Source of the DNA: Halovenus sp.
GTDB taxonomy: Archaea > Halobacteriota > Halobacteria > Halobacteriales > Haloarculaceae
NCBI GenBank assembly: GCA_003551265.1
Contig: PUMG01000260.1
Coordinates: 1-9,569, forward strand
DNA: 9,569 bases
Direction of reading: 5' to 3'
Of the stretch, positions 1-6,264 are shown piece after piece. A model generated the notes under the pieces. It saw nothing but the letters and a program-made list of their open reading frames with translations, had not been told where the DNA came from and searched no databases. Within the stretch, counting starts at the first letter, position 1. Every line of letters starts with the position of its first letter. A program made the position numbers and the translations under genes.

Positions 1-446
1 ACATCGTGGTCCGCTTCGAGATAGAGCGCGACCTGATTCGGGGCGACCTCGACGTGAGTGACGTGCCCGAAGTCTGGAACGACAAGATGGAGGAGTATCT
101 CGGTCTCCGTCCCGAGAACGATGCCGAGGGCTGTCTGCAGGACATCCACTGGGCGCAGGGTAGTTTCGGCTACTTCCCCACGTACTCGCTCGGGTCGGTG
201 CTGGCTGCACAGCTGTTTGCCGCTGCTGAATCCGATATCGGCGAGTTCGACGAGGAGTTCGAAGCCGGAGAGTTCGACCGTCTCTACGGCTGGCTGAACG
301 AGAACGTCCACGAACACGGCTGCCGGTACACCACGCCGGAACTCATCCGCGAGGCGACTGGTGAGGAGTTTACCGCCTCGTACTTCCTCGAGTACGTGAC
401 CGAGAAGTACGGCGACCTGTACGACCTCGAAGAAACCTCTTACTGA
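1..446 (+). CDS. Carboxypeptidase M32 (Taq type), C-terminal part only
   Basis: The reading frame is open from the left edge, so the true start and the zinc-binding HEXXH region lie outside the window. About 147 residues remain. Seen directly: a segment reading IVVRFEIERDL, then PEVWNDKMEEYLGLRPENDA, then the hallmark block QDIHWAQGSFGYFPTYSLG (QDIHW at 138-152), and a final helical region ending YGDLYDLEE. This order matches the C-terminal third of M32 metallocarboxypeptidases, cytosolic zinc enzymes of about 500 residues that remove C-terminal amino acids from peptides. The protein is very acidic, as in halophiles. It ends with two in-frame stops in a row (TGA TAA). The next gene faces it, so this is the last gene of its transcript. 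The family call is firm; the catalytic residues cannot be checked here. Confidence 0.93.
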   Translation, partial: IVVRFEIERDLIRGDLDVSDVPEVWNDKMEEYLGLRPENDAEGCLQDIHWAQGSFGYFPTYSLGSVLAAQLFAAAESDIGEFDEEFEAGEFDRLYGWLNENVHEHGCRYTTPELIREATGEEFTASYFLEYVTEKYGDLYDLEETSY

Positions 447-467
447 TAAATACCGAGTTTCCGTCCT

Positions 468-547
468 ATAGGGGTTATCGTACCTGTACAGAGATTCTCG
501 CCGCGACGGACAGCGAGAAATCTATGATGACGTACGATAATCCCTAT
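468..547. repeat. Nested inverted repeat (80-base double stem-loop) between convergent genes
   Basis: The outer arms are 468-483 (ATAGGGGTTATCGTAC) and 532-547 (GTACGATAATCCCTAT). They are complementary over 16 positions with one exception, G474 opposite T541. That is a G-U wobble in a plus-strand RNA but a C-A mismatch in a minus-strand RNA, so the fold is slightly better as the 3' end of the carboxypeptidase transcript. Inside lies a second stem, 493-501 with 513-522 (nine pairs with A520 bulged), around an 11-base loop. The two stems are separated by a symmetric 9 x 9 internal loop. The element starts 21 bases after the carboxypeptidase stop and ends 4 bases beyond the hsp20 stop, so it fills the convergent gap. 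It could be a transcript-end structure shared by both genes, a structured RNA or a decayed mobile palindrome. No target-site duplication is visible. Confidence 0.75.
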
Positions 548-551
548 CGCT

Positions 552-947
552 TCACTCGACAGGAATCTCAGTTCCAGAATCCTCACGCTGTTTAAGCAGC
601 GTTATCGCCAGCACACCACTGTCATAACTCGCTTGTGTCTCTGTCTCGTCGACAGTGGTAGGTAGTGTCATGGACCGACTGAGTTCGTCCTGTGAACGCT
701 CGCTGGTGACGTATCGACCTTCGATTTCGGTGTCGACTGCCGCTGCCGTCACGGTGAGCCGTCGCCCTTCCTCGAGCGTCACGTCGATGTCGTCGCTGTC
801 TCGCCCCGGGAGGTCGACGAACACACGCACCTCCTCGTCGGTCTCGACCACGTCGACCGGAGGTCGCTGACCCACAGATGGGCGCATCGTCACGAAGTCC
901 TCGACGAGCTGTTCGATGTCGCCGAACGGGTCTGATTTCCCTGTCAT
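552..947 (-). CDS. Hsp20/alpha-crystallin family small heat-shock protein
   Basis: A 131-residue protein. The alpha-crystallin domain spans about residues 30-118, beginning PPVDVVETDEEVRVFVDLPG and ending with ASYDSGVLAITL (106-117), which fits the family signature A-x-x-x-n-G-V-L. The short tail contains IPV (128-130), matching the I-x-I/V motif that small Hsps use to dock between dimers. The N-terminal arm is short (about 29 residues) and acidic. Members are ATP-independent holdases that bind unfolding proteins in the cytosol. The start is supported by a TATA-like box centred 28 bases upstream (972-978), implying a leaderless mRNA. It lies downstream of the KH gene on the same strand but has its own promoter. 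The family is clear; which of the several haloarchaeal Hsp20 paralogues it is cannot be told. Confidence 0.92.
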   Translation of the reverse strand: MTGKSDPFGDIEQLVEDFVTMRPSVGQRPPVDVVETDEEVRVFVDLPGRDSDDIDVTLEEGRRLTVTAAAVDTEIEGRYVTSERSQDELSRSMTLPTTVDETETQASYDSGVLAITLLKQREDSGTEIPVE

Positions 948-970
948 GGCTCGACGTACGTCCCGGACGC

Positions 971-980
971 GGTTAAATCC
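971..980 (-). promoter_or_regulatory. TATA box of the hsp20 gene
   Basis: On the minus strand this reads GGATTTAACC. Its A/T core (978-972) is centred about 28 bases before the ATG at 947. That is the spacing expected when an archaeal transcript starts at or just before the start codon. There is no Shine-Dalgarno sequence before the ATG. No clear heat-shock operator was recognised. Confidence 0.6.
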
Positions 981-1037
981 ATCTGCACTGTCAGAACAGA
1001 GACTGTCAAAACTATCAATCGTTTCGTCGACCGAGTG

Positions 1038-1586
1038 TCAGCCGTGGTAGGGATGGTACTCCATTCCTTTGTGTTTCAGTTCGTTCCGTCTGTCTTCGAG
1101 GAACGAGTACACCGTTCCGTGTGGTGCGCCTTCGAGAATCATCTCCGCGGCCTCGCGGACAGCAGCCACCTGTTGTGGACCGCCGATCGTCGCAAGCGTC
1201 GAGCCGTAGATTGTGACAGATGCGCCAGTGAGTTCTTGCATCAACTCCCGGGTTCGTCCGCCCTCGCCGATGAGCCGTCCCTTCTGTCGTCGGAGGTCGT
1301 TTCTGTTGCGCGAGGCGGCGTCGATGTCGACGATGTCGAGCATCATCATGTCGTCGTCGAGCAGTCTGAGTGCATCTTCGGGAGAGAACCCGCGACCGAT
1401 GGCCTTGACGATGTCAGGACCTTTCAGCCCCCGGAGTGGGTCCCCGACTTTCTCGACGCGCACGTTCCCGGACTCGGAGTCGATATCCAGACGGACCTCT
1501 GCGCGTGATTCGATCTCACGCATCGTCTCGCCACCTTCACCGATGAGAACCCCGATACGGTCGTCGGGTATCTTCACGTGCTGCAT
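1038..1586 (-). CDS. Two-KH-domain RNA-binding protein, archaeal Dim2/Pno1-like
   Basis: The protein has 182 residues from the preferred ATG. It carries two KH domains: GxxG loop 1 is GEGG at residues 16-19 within RIGVLIGEGGETM, and loop 2 is GEGG at 107-110 within KGRLIGEGGRTRELM. The linker RNRNDLRRQKGRLIGEGG and the C-terminal tail ending EYHPYHG are typical of the archaeal homologue of eukaryotic Dim2/Pno1. That family acts in small-subunit rRNA maturation and is reported to bind near the 3' end of 16S rRNA. The frame also allows a GTG start four codons upstream (1598). I chose the ATG at 1586 because it begins with the conserved MQHVKIP and because the TATA-like box at 1613-1620 lies about 30 bases before it, leaving only about 19 to the GTG. 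The family call is secure; the exact role is inferred from homologues. Confidence 0.9.
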   Translation of the reverse strand: MQHVKIPDDRIGVLIGEGGETMREIESRAEVRLDIDSESGNVRVEKVGDPLRGLKGPDIVKAIGRGFSPEDALRLLDDDMMMLDIVDIDAASRNRNDLRRQKGRLIGEGGRTRELMQELTGASVTIYGSTLATIGGPQQVAAVREAAEMILEGAPHGTVYSFLEDRRNELKHKGMEYHPYHG

Positions 1587-1612
1587 AATATACCACACCC
1601 TACGTGACTGGA

Positions 1613-1620
1613 GCGTTAAA
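1613..1620 (-). promoter_or_regulatory. TATA box of the KH-protein gene
   Basis: On the minus strand it reads TTTAACGC, preceded by CGAAGGAC, which resembles a purine-rich TFB recognition element. The centre is about 30 bases before the ATG at 1586, placing the transcription start within a few bases of that codon. This spacing supports the shorter protein. The same A/T patch could serve the divergent gcvPA gene, which would then have a leader of roughly 45-50 bases. Confidence 0.55.
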
Positions 1621-1651
1621 GTCCTTCGTCACTCTCGCCATCGACTCTGAA

Positions 1652-1666
1652 CCGAAAGAACATCGT
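1652..1666 (+). promoter_or_regulatory. Weak candidate promoter of gcvPA-gcvPB
   Basis: The sequence CGAAAG (1652-1657) resembles a haloarchaeal TFB recognition element. It is followed by the poorly matching A/T segment AACATCGTA, centred about 29 bases before the gcvPA ATG. The TATA match is poor, so the assignment is tentative. The alternative is the A/T patch at 1613-1620 read in the plus direction. Confidence 0.25.
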
Positions 1667-1691
1667 ATGGGTACTACCAAGTCAAACTAGC

Positions 1692-3026
1692 ATGGGTACA
1701 TACGACACAGGCAGCCCGTACGCACCGCACACGTCAGCGGAGACGGAGGCGATGCTCGAAACCATCGGCGTCGAGCACGAGGACGACCTGTTCGACATCC
1801 CCGAGGAGGTTGCCTTCGACGGAAGATTTGGCATCGAGGCGCGTGAAGAACAGACAGTCAGGACGGAGATGCGGTCACTGCTCGGAGAGAACGACGACCT
1901 CGTCGAGTTCCTCGGTCGGGGGCACTACGACCACTACGTTCCCTCGCTTGTCAACCATCTCGCGGACCGACAGGAGTTTATCACCTCCTACACCCAGTAC
2001 CAGCCCGAAATCGCACAGGGGTTCCTCCAGGTGCTGTTCGAGTACCAGTCGATGCTGGTGGAGTTGACCGGACTGTCGGTTGCCAACTGCTCGTTGTACG
2101 ACGCTGCAACTGCCCTTGGCGAGACCGCGACCCTGGCCTCGCGCGTCCGCCAGACGACCGGGTCGCGCGTGCTCGTTCCCGAACACCTCCGGAGCGGCAA
2201 GCGAGGCGTGCTCGAGAACTATGCAGACGGCGCGGGCCTGTCAGTCGATACCTACGCGATGGATGACGGCGCAGTTGACATCGAGGCACTTGGTGACAGC
2301 ATCGACGACGACGTCGTGATGGTGTACGCCGAGTCGCCGACAGTACGAGGGGTCGTCGAAGAGTCGCTGTCTGCGGTCGGTGACCTCGCCTCCAATCACG
2401 ATGCGCTGTTCTGTCTCGGTTCGGACCCCGTCGCGCTCTCGGTTCTGGAGTCGCCGGGGTCGGTCGGGGCAGACGTTGTTGTCGGGGAGGCTGCGACACT
2501 CGGTCTCGGAACGGCATACGGCATGGGACTGGGGATGTTCGCAACACGCGACCAGTTCCTCAGACAGGTTCCGGGACGGCTCGTCGGCGTCAGCGAGGAC
2601 GACAGCGGCAGACGGGCGTTCACACTCACGCTTCAGACACGCGAACAGCACATCCGGCGAGAGCGTGCGACGAGCAACATCTGCACCAACCAGGCGTGGG
2701 TCGCTCTTCGGACTGCGATTCACGCCGCCTCGCTCGGACCGGACGGACTGGTCGAACTGGCGACTGACTGCATCGAGGGCGCCGCTGAACTCGCACAGCG
2801 AGTCGACGACATCCCGGGAATATCTGCGCCGGTACATGACCGTCACCACTTCCGGGAGTTCGTCGCCCGGACAGACCAGCCGGCACCCGCTGTCGCCGGT
2901 GACCTCGCCGAAGCGGGCTATGCAGTTCACGCAATCGACGACCACCTCCTCCAGTTCTGTGTCACAGATACGAACGAGGAACACGTGGATGGACTCGTCG
3001 AAGCGCTCTCGGAGGTGGTTCGATGA
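1692..3026 (+). CDS. gcvPA: Glycine dehydrogenase (decarboxylating) subunit 1, P-protein alpha half
   Basis: This 444-residue protein is the N-terminal half of the split P-protein of the glycine cleavage system. With GcvPB it decarboxylates glycine and passes the aminomethyl group to the lipoyl arm of GcvH. Recognisable blocks in order: SPYAPHT near the N-terminus, [77 protein letters not shown] and [20 protein letters not shown]. The length is normal for the two-subunit form. This half has the fold of a PLP enzyme but no cofactor lysine; that lies in GcvPB. The start ATG gives the usual short N-terminus. The stop overlaps the gcvPB start by four bases (ATGA), implying one operon and coupled translation. 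Neither gcvT nor gcvH lies immediately upstream; the divergent KH gene does. Confidence 0.96.
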   Translation: MGTYDTGSPYAPHTSAETEAMLETIGVEHEDDLFDIPEEVAFDGRFGIEAREEQTVRTEMRSLLGENDDLVEFLGRGHYDHYVPSLVNHLADRQEFITSYTQYQPEIAQGFLQVLFEYQSMLVELTGLSVANCSLYDAATALGETATLASRVRQTTGSRVLVPEHLRSGKRGVLENYADGAGLSVDTYAMDDGAVDIEALGDSIDDDVVMVYAESPTVRGVVEESLSAVGDLASNHDALFCLGSDPVALSVLESPGSVGADVVVGEAATLGLGTAYGMGLGMFATRDQFLRQVPGRLVGVSEDDSGRRAFTLTLQTREQHIRRERATSNICTNQAWVALRTAIHAASLGPDGLVELATDCIEGAAELAQRVDDIPGISAPVHDRHHFREFVARTDQPAPAVAGDLAEAGYAVHAIDDHLLQFCVTDTNEEHVDGLVEALSEVVR

Positions 3027-4459
3027 CCGACGAACTGGGCAAAGAAGACGGCTACGACCAGGCGCGCTGGGTCGATGGTGACCGATACGAGCCGTTGCTC
3101 TCGGAGAAGCACACTCGCGAGGTCGAAATCGACACGCCCTTGCCCGATGAGTTGACACGGGACAGCCTCGACCTTCCTGACCTGAGCGAACCAGAGCTGG
3201 CACGCCACTACACGCGACTCTCCCAGATGAACTTCGGCATCGAAAGCGGCCCGTTCCCGCTCGGGTCGTGTACGATGAAGTACAACCCGAAGTTCACCGA
3301 GGACGTCGCTGCGCTGGCAGATGGGGCAGTCCATCCGGACCGAGACGCCGAGACGGTGCAGGGAACGCTTGGCCTGTACGCCCAGTTACAGGACTACCTC
3401 GCACGCATCGGTGGCATGGACGACGTCACGCTCCAGCCACCTGCTGGCGCTGCCGGAGAGTTGACGGGGGTTCTCATCGCGAAAGCCTACCATGAACACA
3501 ACGGCGAGAACCGGAGTGAAATCGTCATTCCCGCGAGCGCACACGGGACGAACTTCGCCAGCGCAGCGATGGCTGGTTTCGACGTGGTCGAACTCCCAAG
3601 CGGCGAGGACGGCCGCGTCGACCTCGATGCGCTCGACGCTTCACTCAGCGAGGAGACCGCACTGTTGATGCTGACCAACCCCAACACGCTCGGGCTATTC
3701 GAACAGGACATCGTCGAAATTGCCAGTATGGTCGATGACGTCGGCGGTTTGCTCTACTACGATGGGGCAAACCTCAACGCGTTGCTTGGACGCGGTCGGC
3801 CCGGCGACATGGGCTTCGATATCATGCACTACAACGTCCACAAGACGTTCGCGACGCCCCACGGTGGTGGTGGCCCAGGTGCCGGACCAGTCGGCGTCGT
3901 CGACCGACTCACACCGTTCCTTCCGTCGCCACACGTCAGAGAGACCGACTCGGGCTACGAACGGTACGCACCCGAGCAAACCATCGGCAAGGTACACGGG
4001 TTCCACGGCAACTGGCTGGTGCTCGTCAAGACACTCGCGTACATCTCACGGCTGGGTGACGAAGGGTTGCGTGACACCAGCGCCAAGGCCGTGTTGAACG
4101 CCAACTACCTCGCCGAGCAGATCGACTACGAGGTTCCGTTCAGCCCGTTCTACCACGAGTTCGTCGCCAGCGCAGGTGACACAGACGCCGCGGATGTCGC
4201 CAAGGCGATGCTCGATTACGGGGTACATCCACCGACGACGAAGTGGCCCGAAATCGTCGACGAAGCGCTGATGACCGAACCGACAGAAATCGAGAACAGG
4301 CGCTCGCTCGACCACCTCGCGGCCGCGTTCAACGCCGTCGCCAGCACGGATGAGGAGACGCTTGCGAACGCCCCACAGCGGACTGCGGCACGACGCATCG
4401 ACCAGGTTGGTGCGGCCCGTAACCCACGGCTCTCGTGGCACGCACTCGACGAAGAGTAG
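3023..4459 (+). CDS. gcvPB: Glycine dehydrogenase (decarboxylating) subunit 2, PLP-binding P-protein half
   Basis: A 478-residue, full-length C-terminal half of the split P-protein. The PLP lysine is K274 in [20 protein letters not shown]; the glycine-rich loop follows directly. Other family blocks are [81 protein letters not shown] and a C-terminal region with [10 protein letters not shown]. It forms the active enzyme with GcvPA in the cytosol, releasing CO2 from glycine. The ATG lies within the gcvPA stop (ATGA overlap), so the two are made in equal amounts from one message. The extreme C-terminus ([17 protein letters not shown]) is an acidic-ended tail. It converges on the response-regulator gene 57 bases downstream. 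Confidence 0.97.
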   Translation: MTDELGKEDGYDQARWVDGDRYEPLLSEKHTREVEIDTPLPDELTRDSLDLPDLSEPELARHYTRLSQMNFGIESGPFPLGSCTMKYNPKFTEDVAALADGAVHPDRDAETVQGTLGLYAQLQDYLARIGGMDDVTLQPPAGAAGELTGVLIAKAYHEHNGENRSEIVIPASAHGTNFASAAMAGFDVVELPSGEDGRVDLDALDASLSEETALLMLTNPNTLGLFEQDIVEIASMVDDVGGLLYYDGANLNALLGRGRPGDMGFDIMHYNVHKTFATPHGGGGPGAGPVGVVDRLTPFLPSPHVRETDSGYERYAPEQTIGKVHGFHGNWLVLVKTLAYISRLGDEGLRDTSAKAVLNANYLAEQIDYEVPFSPFYHEFVASAGDTDAADVAKAMLDYGVHPPTTKWPEIVDEALMTEPTEIENRRSLDHLAAAFNAVASTDEETLANAPQRTAARRIDQVGAARNPRLSWHALDEE

Positions 4460-4499
4460 GATCGGGGTTTACTCACAGCCTCCGTGTGTTAGATTACCG

Positions 4500-4514
4500 A
4501 GACACTGTGTGTCT
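4500..4514. terminator. Short hairpin between convergent gcvPB and receiver genes
   Basis: AGACAC (4500-4505) pairs with GTGTCT (4509-4514) around a 3-base loop in the 57-base convergent gap. It lies just beyond the stop codon of the receiver gene on the minus strand. There is no strong T-run on either side, so it may simply be chance. It is offered only as the best terminator-like structure in this gap. Confidence 0.2.
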
Positions 4515-4516
4515 GT

Positions 4517-4891
4517 TCACTGGCACCGTGATTCAATTCCCTCAACGAGTTCATCGTAGTGTGCCGTACCGACACCCTTCTGGACGTATCCGATAGTGTC
4601 CTCGCATACGTCGAGACCGATATCTTCGGCTTTCGACCCGGTGAACAGGAAAAACGGGATGTCACGGTGTTCGTGGACGGTCTCGAACAGTTCGACGCCG
4701 TTCATCGTCGGCATTCGGTAGTCACTGACGACGCAGTCGAACTCACCATCGACGAGTCGCTCAATCGCAACCGAGGGGTCGGTCTCCGTCTGGACGACGA
4801 TGTGGTCACTTTTGCGTTCGAGGAACGTCTCGGCCAGCGCGAGCGTCTCCTTGTCCTCGTCGACGAGCAACACGTCGATGGATTTGGTCAT
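4517..4891 (-). CDS. Stand-alone response-regulator receiver protein
   Basis: A 124-residue protein made of a single CheY-like receiver domain with no output domain. All key residues are visible: the acidic pocket DED (11-13) in VLLVDEDKETL, the phospho-acceptor D57 in CVVSDYRMPTMNG, the switch threonine T84 in FFLFTGS and the conserved lysine K105 in YVQKG. Such proteins accept phosphate from a histidine kinase and act by protein contacts or as phosphorelay intermediates; single-domain receivers are abundant in haloarchaea. No kinase is adjacent: the one in this window lies about 3 kb away and points toward it from the right, with intervening genes. The gene begins 3 bases after the stop of a zinc-ribbon gene, so the two are probably on one message. 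Confidence 0.93.
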   Translation of the reverse strand: MTKSIDVLLVDEDKETLALAETFLERKSDHIVVQTETDPSVAIERLVDGEFDCVVSDYRMPTMNGVELFETVHEHRDIPFFLFTGSKAEDIGLDVCEDTIGYVQKGVGTAHYDELVEGIESRCQ

Positions 4892-4894
4892 GTC

Positions 4895-5059
4895 TCACGC
4901 GCTTGCGGTGTCGACAGTTCCGTCTATCTTAACGAATCCGTAGTCACACTCGTTGCAGTGCCATTTCACCTTCTCGCCGAGATGTACTCGCGTACTGGCG
5001 ACACGCCAGAACGCCGAGGAGTCACACTTCGGACAGTCTCGCTCCAGTTCCAGTCCCAT
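4895..5059 (-). CDS. Small zinc-ribbon protein (54 residues), upstream of the receiver gene
   Basis: It begins MGLELERDCPKCDSSAFWRV and has two CxxC knuckles, C9/C12 and C35/C38, separated by 22 residues. This is a one-domain zinc beta-ribbon. The core WHCNECDYGFVKIDG follows the second knuckle. It resembles a widespread haloarchaeal family of mini zinc-ribbon proteins of unknown function (possibly DUF7838, from memory and unchecked). The net charge is slightly negative. The start is supported by a TATA-like box about 28 bases upstream and by no other in-frame ATG nearby. The TGA is followed after 3 bases by the receiver ATG, so the gene is the first of a two-gene unit. Function unknown; nucleic-acid or protein binding is the usual guess for such ribbons. 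Confidence 0.85.
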   Translation of the reverse strand: MGLELERDCPKCDSSAFWRVASTRVHLGEKVKWHCNECDYGFVKIDGTVDTASA

Positions 5060-5083
5060 ACCTGCCTCTACAGTCCTTCTGTG

Positions 5084-5091
5084 ATTTAAGG
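5084..5091 (-). promoter_or_regulatory. TATA box of the zinc-ribbon/receiver unit
   Basis: On the minus strand this reads ACCTTAAATC across the area, with the TTAAAT core at 5090-5085, about 28 bases before the ATG at 5059. The spacing fits a leaderless transcript. It faces away from the promoter of the second zinc-ribbon gene, 34 bases to the right. Confidence 0.55.
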
Positions 5092-5118
5092 TAACTGGTA
5101 TACAGGTCAGGAGGTACG

Positions 5119-5125
5119 ATTATAC
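5119..5125 (+). promoter_or_regulatory. TATA box of the basic zinc-ribbon gene
   Basis: The sequence ATTATAC is centred 27 bases before the ATG at 5149, as expected for a leaderless haloarchaeal transcript. It is the best TATA match in the window. Together with the minus-strand box at 5084-5091 it makes a compact divergent promoter region. Confidence 0.6.
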
Positions 5126-5148
5126 TCCTGTGTAACCGAGACACACCT

Positions 5149-5319
5149 ATGGCGCGTCAAACCACTCGCTGTCAGTACTGCGGCTACATCGTTCGCTGGA
5201 ACCCCGAGACACGAGCGGGACCGACCGTCTTCTTCGAGAAAGGACTGTGTCCAAGCTGTGAACGCTCGTTCGAAGACAGGGCACCCGTCTCGGCGCGTCG
5301 CGGTAAAAAACAGCAGTAA
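5149..5319 (+). CDS. Small basic zinc-ribbon protein (56 residues)
   Basis: It begins MARQTTRCQYCGYIVRWNPE, with CxxC knuckles C8/C11 and C34/C37 (LCPSCERSFED) separated by 22 residues, the same spacing as in the divergent neighbour. The C-terminal tail SARRGKKQQ is basic. I count 11 Lys/Arg against 5 Asp/Glu, a clear excess of positive charge in a genome whose other proteins are acidic. That suggests contact with RNA, DNA or another polyanion, but this is inference. The start is fixed by a TATA-like box 27 bases upstream, and the stop is TAA. The gene stands alone: its neighbour on the left is divergent, and endonuclease IV follows after 87 bases. I do not recognise a named family. Confidence 0.82.
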   Translation: MARQTTRCQYCGYIVRWNPETRAGPTVFFEKGLCPSCERSFEDRAPVSARRGKKQQ

Positions 5320-5406
5320 AGCTTCTGTACGATTGTTCGTGGTGCATTGACACTGGCTGGTGCTGCGTTCGAAGTCCCTATGTGTCCGCGAGCACTCCGT
5401 GCTGGT

Positions 5407-6234
5407 ATGTACGTAGGCGCACACGTTTCGATTCGCGGCGGTGTCGACAATGCGGTCGGTCGACAGCTCGACATCGGGGGTAACTGTGGTCAGATATTCA
5501 CCACGTCACCGCAGGTCTGGCAACTCCCAGACATCGACGACGACCAGGCAGAGCGCTTCCGGGAGGGGACAGTCGACGCCGGAGTTGGTCCCTGGGTCAT
5601 CCACTCCTCGTATCTGGTGAATTTGGCGACGCCGAAAGAGGGTCTGCGCGAGAAATCAATCGACAGTATGCAAGCAGAAGTGGATGCGGCCTCCCGTCTC
5701 GACGTCGAGTACGTTAACGTCCATCTCGGCGCACACACCGGTGCAGGGGTCGAACAGGGTCTCGACAACGCTGCACACGTGCTGGACCAGCTCGACGTCC
5801 CCGAGGATGTCACGGTTCTCGTCGAATCGGACGCCGGCAGCGGCACCAAACTCGGTGGCGAGTTCGAACACCTCGCAGCAGCACTCGACCGGACCGACCA
5901 GCGTCTCGAAGTATGTCTCGACACAGCACACACGTTCTCGGCGGGCTACGACCTCTCGACGCCCGAAGCGGTTGAGGAGAGTCTCGCGACGTTCGACGAT
6001 ATCGTCGGGTTCGAAAACCTCGCGTGTGTCCACCTCAACGACTCCAAACACGCCTGTGGAACGAACAAGGACGAACACGCACACATCGGAGAGGGTGAAA
6101 TCGGTGAGGACGGAATGCGTGCGTTCGTCAATCACGACGCAATCCGCAACCTTCCGCTCGTACTCGAAACGCCGACAGAAGATGGAAAAAGCTTCGCCTG
6201 GAACGTCGAACGAGTGCACGAACTTCGACACTGA
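5407..6234 (+). CDS. nfo: Endonuclease IV, zinc-dependent AP endonuclease
   Basis: A 275-residue protein from the ATG that gives [17 protein letters not shown]; a TTG 60 bases upstream would only add non-conserved residues. It cleaves DNA 5' to abasic sites in base-excision repair and also acts on 3' blocking groups. All nine trinuclear-zinc ligands of the family can be placed: H66 (VIHSSY), H106 (VNVHLGAH), E140 (VLVES), D172 and H175 ([14 protein letters not shown]), H209 (VHLNDSK), D222 and H224 ([13 protein letters not shown]) and E254 (VLETP). The gaps between them match E. coli Nfo (H69, H109, E145, D179, H182, H216, D229, H231, E261) to within two residues. The enzyme therefore looks fully active. 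No good TATA box was found in the 87 bases before the ATG. The methyltransferase gene follows after 30 bases and may be co-transcribed. Confidence 0.96.
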   Translation: MYVGAHVSIRGGVDNAVGRQLDIGGNCGQIFTTSPQVWQLPDIDDDQAERFREGTVDAGVGPWVIHSSYLVNLATPKEGLREKSIDSMQAEVDAASRLDVEYVNVHLGAHTGAGVEQGLDNAAHVLDQLDVPEDVTVLVESDAGSGTKLGGEFEHLAAALDRTDQRLEVCLDTAHTFSAGYDLSTPEAVEESLATFDDIVGFENLACVHLNDSKHACGTNKDEHAHIGEGEIGEDGMRAFVNHDAIRNLPLVLETPTEDGKSFAWNVERVHELRH

Positions 6235-6238
6235 CGGA

Positions 6239-6260
6239 CGAAACTCCTGGCGAGTTTTCG
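6239..6260 (+). other. Hairpin filling the nfo-methyltransferase gap
   Basis: CGAAACTC (6239-6246) pairs with GAGTTTTCG (6252-6260), giving eight pairs with one bulged T around a 5-base loop. It occupies most of the 30 bases between the nfo stop and the methyltransferase GTG, and ends 4 bases before that codon. The T-rich 3' arm could weaken transcription, or the stem could limit access to the start codon. Either role is inference. Confidence 0.45.
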
Positions 6261-6264
6261 AGGG

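Noticed and set aside
468..547. The nested repeat as an intact insertion sequence or CRISPR unit
   Set aside because: It is only 80 bases, has no transposase, no target-site duplication, and there is no periodic repeat-spacer pattern anywhere in the window.
985..1010. Repeated ACTGTCA (987-993 and 1003-1009) before hsp20
   Set aside because: Only seven bases long and upstream of the TATA box at an unremarkable spacing; too short to call an operator without comparison.
1035..1508. A 157-codon plus-strand open frame opposite the KH gene
   Set aside because: The minus strand encodes two intact KH domains; the plus frame is a shadow with no family features.
2241..3203. A 320-codon minus-strand open frame across gcvPA and the start of gcvPB
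   Set aside because: It crosses the junction of two well-conserved coupled genes and its product is arginine-rich, unlike genuine haloarchaeal proteins.
4559..5089. A 176-codon plus-strand open frame over the receiver and zinc-ribbon genes
   Set aside because: It is antisense to two genes with clear motifs, has no recognisable domain, and long antisense frames are common in GC-rich DNA.
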